A DNA stretch of 64,000 bases, taken from positions 62,001 to 126,000 of the forward strand of contig NZ_NFJC01000002.1 in NCBI RefSeq assembly GCF_002159665.1. Direction: 5' to 3'. The DNA is from Desulfovibrio sp. An276. GTDB taxonomy: Bacteria > Desulfobacterota > Desulfovibrionia > Desulfovibrionales > Desulfovibrionaceae. The translations under genes were made by a program, and so were the position numbers. Below are positions 61,422 to 64,000 of this stretch, piece by piece; positions within the stretch are counted from its first letter, which is position 1; each line of letters opens with the position of its first letter. The notes below the pieces were generated by a model. It did no database searches. It was not told the DNA's origin and worked only from the letters and a program-made list of their open reading frames with translations.

Positions 61422-61471
61422 AAGAACGGCACAACACTGATTTTGTTCAGCGCTGTGCCGTTCTTGTTTTT
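61422..61471 (+). terminator. Terminator of the HU gene
   Basis: AAGAACGGCACA (61422-61433) pairs with TGTGCCGTTCTT (61454-61465), then GTTTTT. Confidence 0.85.
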
Positions 61472-61508
61472 CGAAGGGGATCACCCTTCATATATTATAT
61501 GTATGGGC

Positions 61509-62465
61509 CTAGATTGCCTGCAGTCTGCGAATGTCCCTGTGCGGGGGTTCGCCAAACATTCGCTTGTACTCCCTGTTGAATTGGGTGACGCTCTCGTAGC
61601 CCACAATCATGGCTGCAGAGGCAGCCTGCTCGTTTTCCGAGAACATGAGGCGGCGAGCTTCCAATAGGCGCAGCTGCTTTCTGTACTGCAGGGGGCTGTA
61701 GCCTGTGAGCTGCTTGAAGTGGCGGTGCAGGCTCGAGACGGACATGTTCACCTGGCGGGCGAGATCGTTGACGCGCAGGGGGCTTGCCAGATCCTGCTTC
61801 AGAAGGGCAATGGCCTGCACAACGGAGCTGTTCTGGCTGTCCCTGCGGTAGAGTTTTTGCAGAAGGTGGCCGTAGCGGCCGGCAAGGACCACGTAGTGCA
61901 GCTCGTGCAGGATGATGGGCGCGCGCACGGCTATCTGCTCGGGCTTGTCCCACAGGCGGGCAAGGCGGAGCATGCAGGAAAGGACGTCCGCATCCACCAT
62001 GTCCACGGCAGCGCCCCCGATATTCTCCCGTTCCATGGCAGGGAGCTGAATCTGTTTGGTCGAGTTCATCTTGAGGGTCAGATCCAGCAGGGTGCTCTTG
62101 TCGAGATAGACAAAGATGGCCAGGAAGGGCTTGTTGCTGTCCACGATGATGGTGGAGGATGTGGGCATGTCCACTGCCACAAGAAGGCTGTTGCCCTCTG
62201 TGAGATGGAGCTCGCGCGAGGTCTCGCGTATGCCGCAGGAAATGTGTTTCGATCCCTGCAGCACGATGGAGACCAGAGGCCTTTCGAGGCAGTGATCCGT
62301 GCCTGTGGTGCGGTTCAGGCGCACTGTGTTGAGCGTGGGGACGGAAGTCGCGATGACGCCCGAGGAACCTGCGCTCTGCCTGTCTACCAGGGCGCGCAGC
62401 TCGTCAAGCATGGAAAGCATTTCCGCGTTGCTCTGCTCGCGGGTAAAGACATTTTCTGTATACAT
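61509..62465 (-). CDS. AraC-family transcriptional regulator
   Basis: 318 residues from ATG 62465, where conserved sequence begins; the ribosome binding site is weak and the frame is open upstream. Residues ~25-200 are the AraC_N-type cupin sensor (RPLVSIVLQGSKHISCGIRE, LTEGNSLLVAVDMP). The C-terminus has two HTHs (LRVNDLARQVNMSVSSLHRHF and AASAAMIVGYESVTQFNREY with the RRMFGEPP-type end). Divergent from the secreted cupin gene at 62875, its likely target. Confidence 0.9.
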   Translation of the reverse strand: MYTENVFTREQSNAEMLSMLDELRALVDRQSAGSSGVIATSVPTLNTVRLNRTTGTDHCLERPLVSIVLQGSKHISCGIRETSRELHLTEGNSLLVAVDMPTSSTIIVDSNKPFLAIFVYLDKSTLLDLTLKMNSTKQIQLPAMERENIGGAAVDMVDADVLSCMLRLARLWDKPEQIAVRAPIILHELHYVVLAGRYGHLLQKLYRRDSQNSSVVQAIALLKQDLASPLRVNDLARQVNMSVSSLHRHFKQLTGYSPLQYRKQLRLLEARRLMFSENEQAASAAMIVGYESVTQFNREYKRMFGEPPHRDIRRLQAI

Positions 62466-62874
62466 GCTCTGCACCTGTTGTTTGACTGTCAGCCTTGCAA
62501 GGTATGTTTTTCGCCAGTCCCACAAGGCCTTTGGGGCAATGGGAGAGGGCTTTGGGGGAAGGCTATGTACACTTCCCAGTACGGGATATATACAGTTTTT
62601 GACGGCAAAGATCCAGAGTGGATGTGGTAAAAAATCGTTAAAAGACATGTATTTCAGCGTCTTGCAAGATTGTAACAAAGTCTTTCCCTGCCCTTGCAAT
62701 ACATGGGACAGGCACAATTGGGCAAGTATTTGGCTTTTTTGCCACTGGCAGAAGGGGCACTACCTTGCGTATGAATGAGGGAAGGTCATTCCTGCCCGGG
62801 GGAGAGTGTTGCGCGCTCAGCAAGGCTTGCTTCCAGGGCCCAAACAGACAACTACATACAACTAGAGGTTCCAA
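62466..62874. other. Divergent promoter region between the AraC regulator and the cupin gene
   Basis: About 410 bases without a gene; should hold both promoters and the AraC-type operators. No single site stands out by eye. Confidence 0.45.
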
Positions 62875-63405
62875 ATGAAACATTCAGCGCTTTCCTGGAC
62901 CAAACGCCTTCTCGCAGCCGCCCTCTTCTGCGCTCTTGTTTTGAGCCCTTGCCAGGGTATGGCAGCATCTGCAGGGACCTCCGGGGAGAAAAGCATGAGC
63001 ACGGAAAATCTCGGACCCTTCCCCAAGGGTGAGGAAAACAAGGCCTACGCCAAGTACTTTATCGGCACAAGCTACCTTGCGCCCCTGGTCAGGGAAGGCG
63101 TCAACGTCTCAAACGTGACCTTCGAGCCCAGGTGTCGCAACAACTGGCACGTTCACAACGCCACCAAGGGCGGCGGCCAGATCCTGCTCGTCACTGCAGG
63201 CCGGGGCTGGTACCAGGAATGGGGCAAGGAAGCCAGGGAACTGAAGACCGGCGATACAGTCTACATTCCCGCAGGTGTCAAGCACTGGCACGGAGCTGCG
63301 AAGGACAGCTGGTTTGTGCACATCGCCATCGCAGTTCCGGGTGAAAACGCAAGCAACGACTGGCTCGAACCCGTCACGGACGACCAATACAACAAGCTTC
63401 CCTAA
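62875..63405 (+). CDS. Secreted cupin-domain protein
   Basis: 176 residues. Signal peptide ending SPCQGMAASA (~residue 33). Cupin motif 1 is NNWHVHNATKGGGQILLVTAG (two His), motif 2 is LKTGDTVYIPAGVKHWHGAA (final His). AGAGG precedes the start. Such periplasmic mononuclear-metal cupins are often encoded next to AraC regulators and carboxymuconolactone-decarboxylase genes; substrate unknown. Confidence 0.88.
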   Translation: MKHSALSWTKRLLAAALFCALVLSPCQGMAASAGTSGEKSMSTENLGPFPKGEENKAYAKYFIGTSYLAPLVREGVNVSNVTFEPRCRNNWHVHNATKGGGQILLVTAGRGWYQEWGKEARELKTGDTVYIPAGVKHWHGAAKDSWFVHIAIAVPGENASNDWLEPVTDDQYNKLP

Positions 63406-63441
63406 ACTTCGGAAAAAGGAGAGCCGGGGGTGACCCCGGCC

Positions 63442-63474
63442 AGGGCGGATGCCTTTGGGTGTTCGCCCTTTTTT
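63442..63474 (+). terminator. Terminator of the cupin gene
   Basis: AGGGCGGA (63442-63449) pairs with TTCGCCCT (63462-63469) with one wobble, then a run of T. A second GC-rich hairpin (GCCGGGG with CCCCGGC at 63423-63440) lies just before it. Confidence 0.75.
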
Positions 63475-64000
63475 GCGGCCCAATGCGCAGAGCGGTATGC
63501 CCCGGGCGAACAGTGAGTGGCCTTGTGTGTGCGCCAGAGTCAGGTAAACGTCACCCTTGCGGGCATTGGGGAAAGTGCAGGGCCGTGCGAGCGGATTATT
63601 GGTGCACATGCGTCAAAAAGAATGGTGCCATTCTGTAGAAATTTTGACGCACATTGATGCAATTTGCACCAATAGGGCAATATCGGGAAATGTACATATA
63701 TTGATGCACAGATGAAGGAGATTTGGCCTCCAAAGGCAGTATATCACTGTATGCGGGTACAGGAATACGGTATTCCCAGCTCGTGCCAGTGATGTCGGCA
63801 TCTTGAGCTCATTTGTGGAAAGTATGGCATGCCCCTGGCCCGGTATCACGGCCGAACACGAGGTGCGCCAGGGTCGTTTTGCCCGCAAAGGCCGCGCGCA
63901 TGGCAGGATGTCCGGGCGCAAATGGCGCACGAAGTGAATGCGACCATTTGCAGGGCTTGCCAGGGAAGCGTCGCATGCAGGAGAAATGCCCCAGTACCCC
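63475..64000. other. Right-end region without a supported gene
   Basis: About 525 bases. It holds the nested palindrome at 63598-63673. A 105-codon minus-strand frame (63613-63930) is not accepted: it runs through the palindrome and has no ribosome binding site. Confidence 0.5.
63598..63673. repeat. Nested inverted repeat element (three palindromes in one)
   Basis: Outer pair ATTGGTGCA (63598-63606) with TGCACCAAT (63665-63673); middle pair TGCGTCAAAA (63609-63618) with TTTTGACGCA (63642-63651); inner pair AGAATGG (63619-63625) with CCATTCT (63628-63634). All arms are perfect. No gene of its own and no T-run. Confidence 0.7.

Noticed and set aside
63613..63930. Minus-strand frame with an alternative frame containing GKTTL
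   Set aside because: The Walker-like string is isolated, the frames are short and no start signal exists.
1..64000. tRNA, rRNA and CRISPR arrays
   Set aside because: No T-loop/acceptor patterns, rRNA segments or regularly spaced repeats were seen on reading through; a tRNA or covariance scan would be decisive.

Overview
The window looks like chromosomal DNA of a host-associated, sulfate-reducer-like deltaproteobacterium (Desulfovibrionaceae is my best guess). The reasons are a membrane NrfH / lipoprotein-type NrfA pair, a ferrosome-type iron cluster like that described in Desulfovibrio, a ZraP/Spy-like periplasmic protein, sigma-54 promoters, and a GC-rich core cut by AT-rich acquired segments. 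The species cannot be fixed from sequence alone. No rRNA, tRNA or CRISPR array was seen.

Layout. 1-3186: HI0933/BaiN-like flavoprotein with a very long charged N-terminus (5' end outside the window) and a GNAT acetyltransferase. 3187-8641: a large type Va autotransporter with Pmp-like repeats behind a long promoter region holding a 15-bp inverted repeat pair. 8642-14800: accessory/degenerate DNA: a broken ThiF-like gene, an orphan DUF3987 protein, an XRE regulator with membrane segments, and four tandem DUF1232 paralogues. 15575-23133: a complete type I Zorya anti-phage operon (zorABCD). 23866-25521: a secreted peptide with ten consecutive Arg-x-Ser triplets next to an HPr-kinase-like/PqqD fusion, a possible undescribed peptide-modification pair. 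26641-33169: sbcD, an IS66-transposase-like but catalytically degenerate gene, and sbcC in one minus-strand operon. 33332-36479: MobA-like nucleotidyltransferase, a Pro-rich secreted protein and a ZraP-like protein behind a likely sigma-54 promoter, and a DUF1848 protein. 36587-40843: frameshifted DUF1640 gene, diaminopropionate ammonia-lyase, GNAT, a sigma-54-driven candidate small RNA with an anti-Shine-Dalgarno stretch, and a wrecked MFS gene. 41135-45000: iron cluster (FeoB-associated Cys-rich protein, feoA, fezA/fezB/fezC-like genes). 45482-47516: nrfHA ammonifying nitrite reductase. 47861-51606: broken Rpn-type nuclease, then ogt, tag, ABM-domain and glutamine-amidotransferase genes. 51748-53877: CARF-like/AAA+ regulator lacking canonical sigma-54 activator motifs. 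54270-59152: Tat-exported alpha/beta hydrolase, a frameshifted second hydrolase, and a LysR regulator split by a degenerate IS630-family element whose ends and target site can be read exactly. 59378-64000: Cys-rich protein, flavodoxin, NrdG-like activase, HU, AraC regulator divergent from a secreted cupin, and a terminal region with nested palindromes.

Functional threads: anaerobic respiration and redox (nrfHA, flavodoxin, NrdG), iron handling (feoA/fez), DNA repair (sbcCD, ogt, tag), phage defence (Zorya), cell surface (autotransporter) and envelope stress (ZraP-like). At least seven genes carry frameshifts, internal deletions, stops or insertions, which suggests ongoing gene decay in a host-adapted genome, although single-base assembly errors cannot be excluded from sequence alone.
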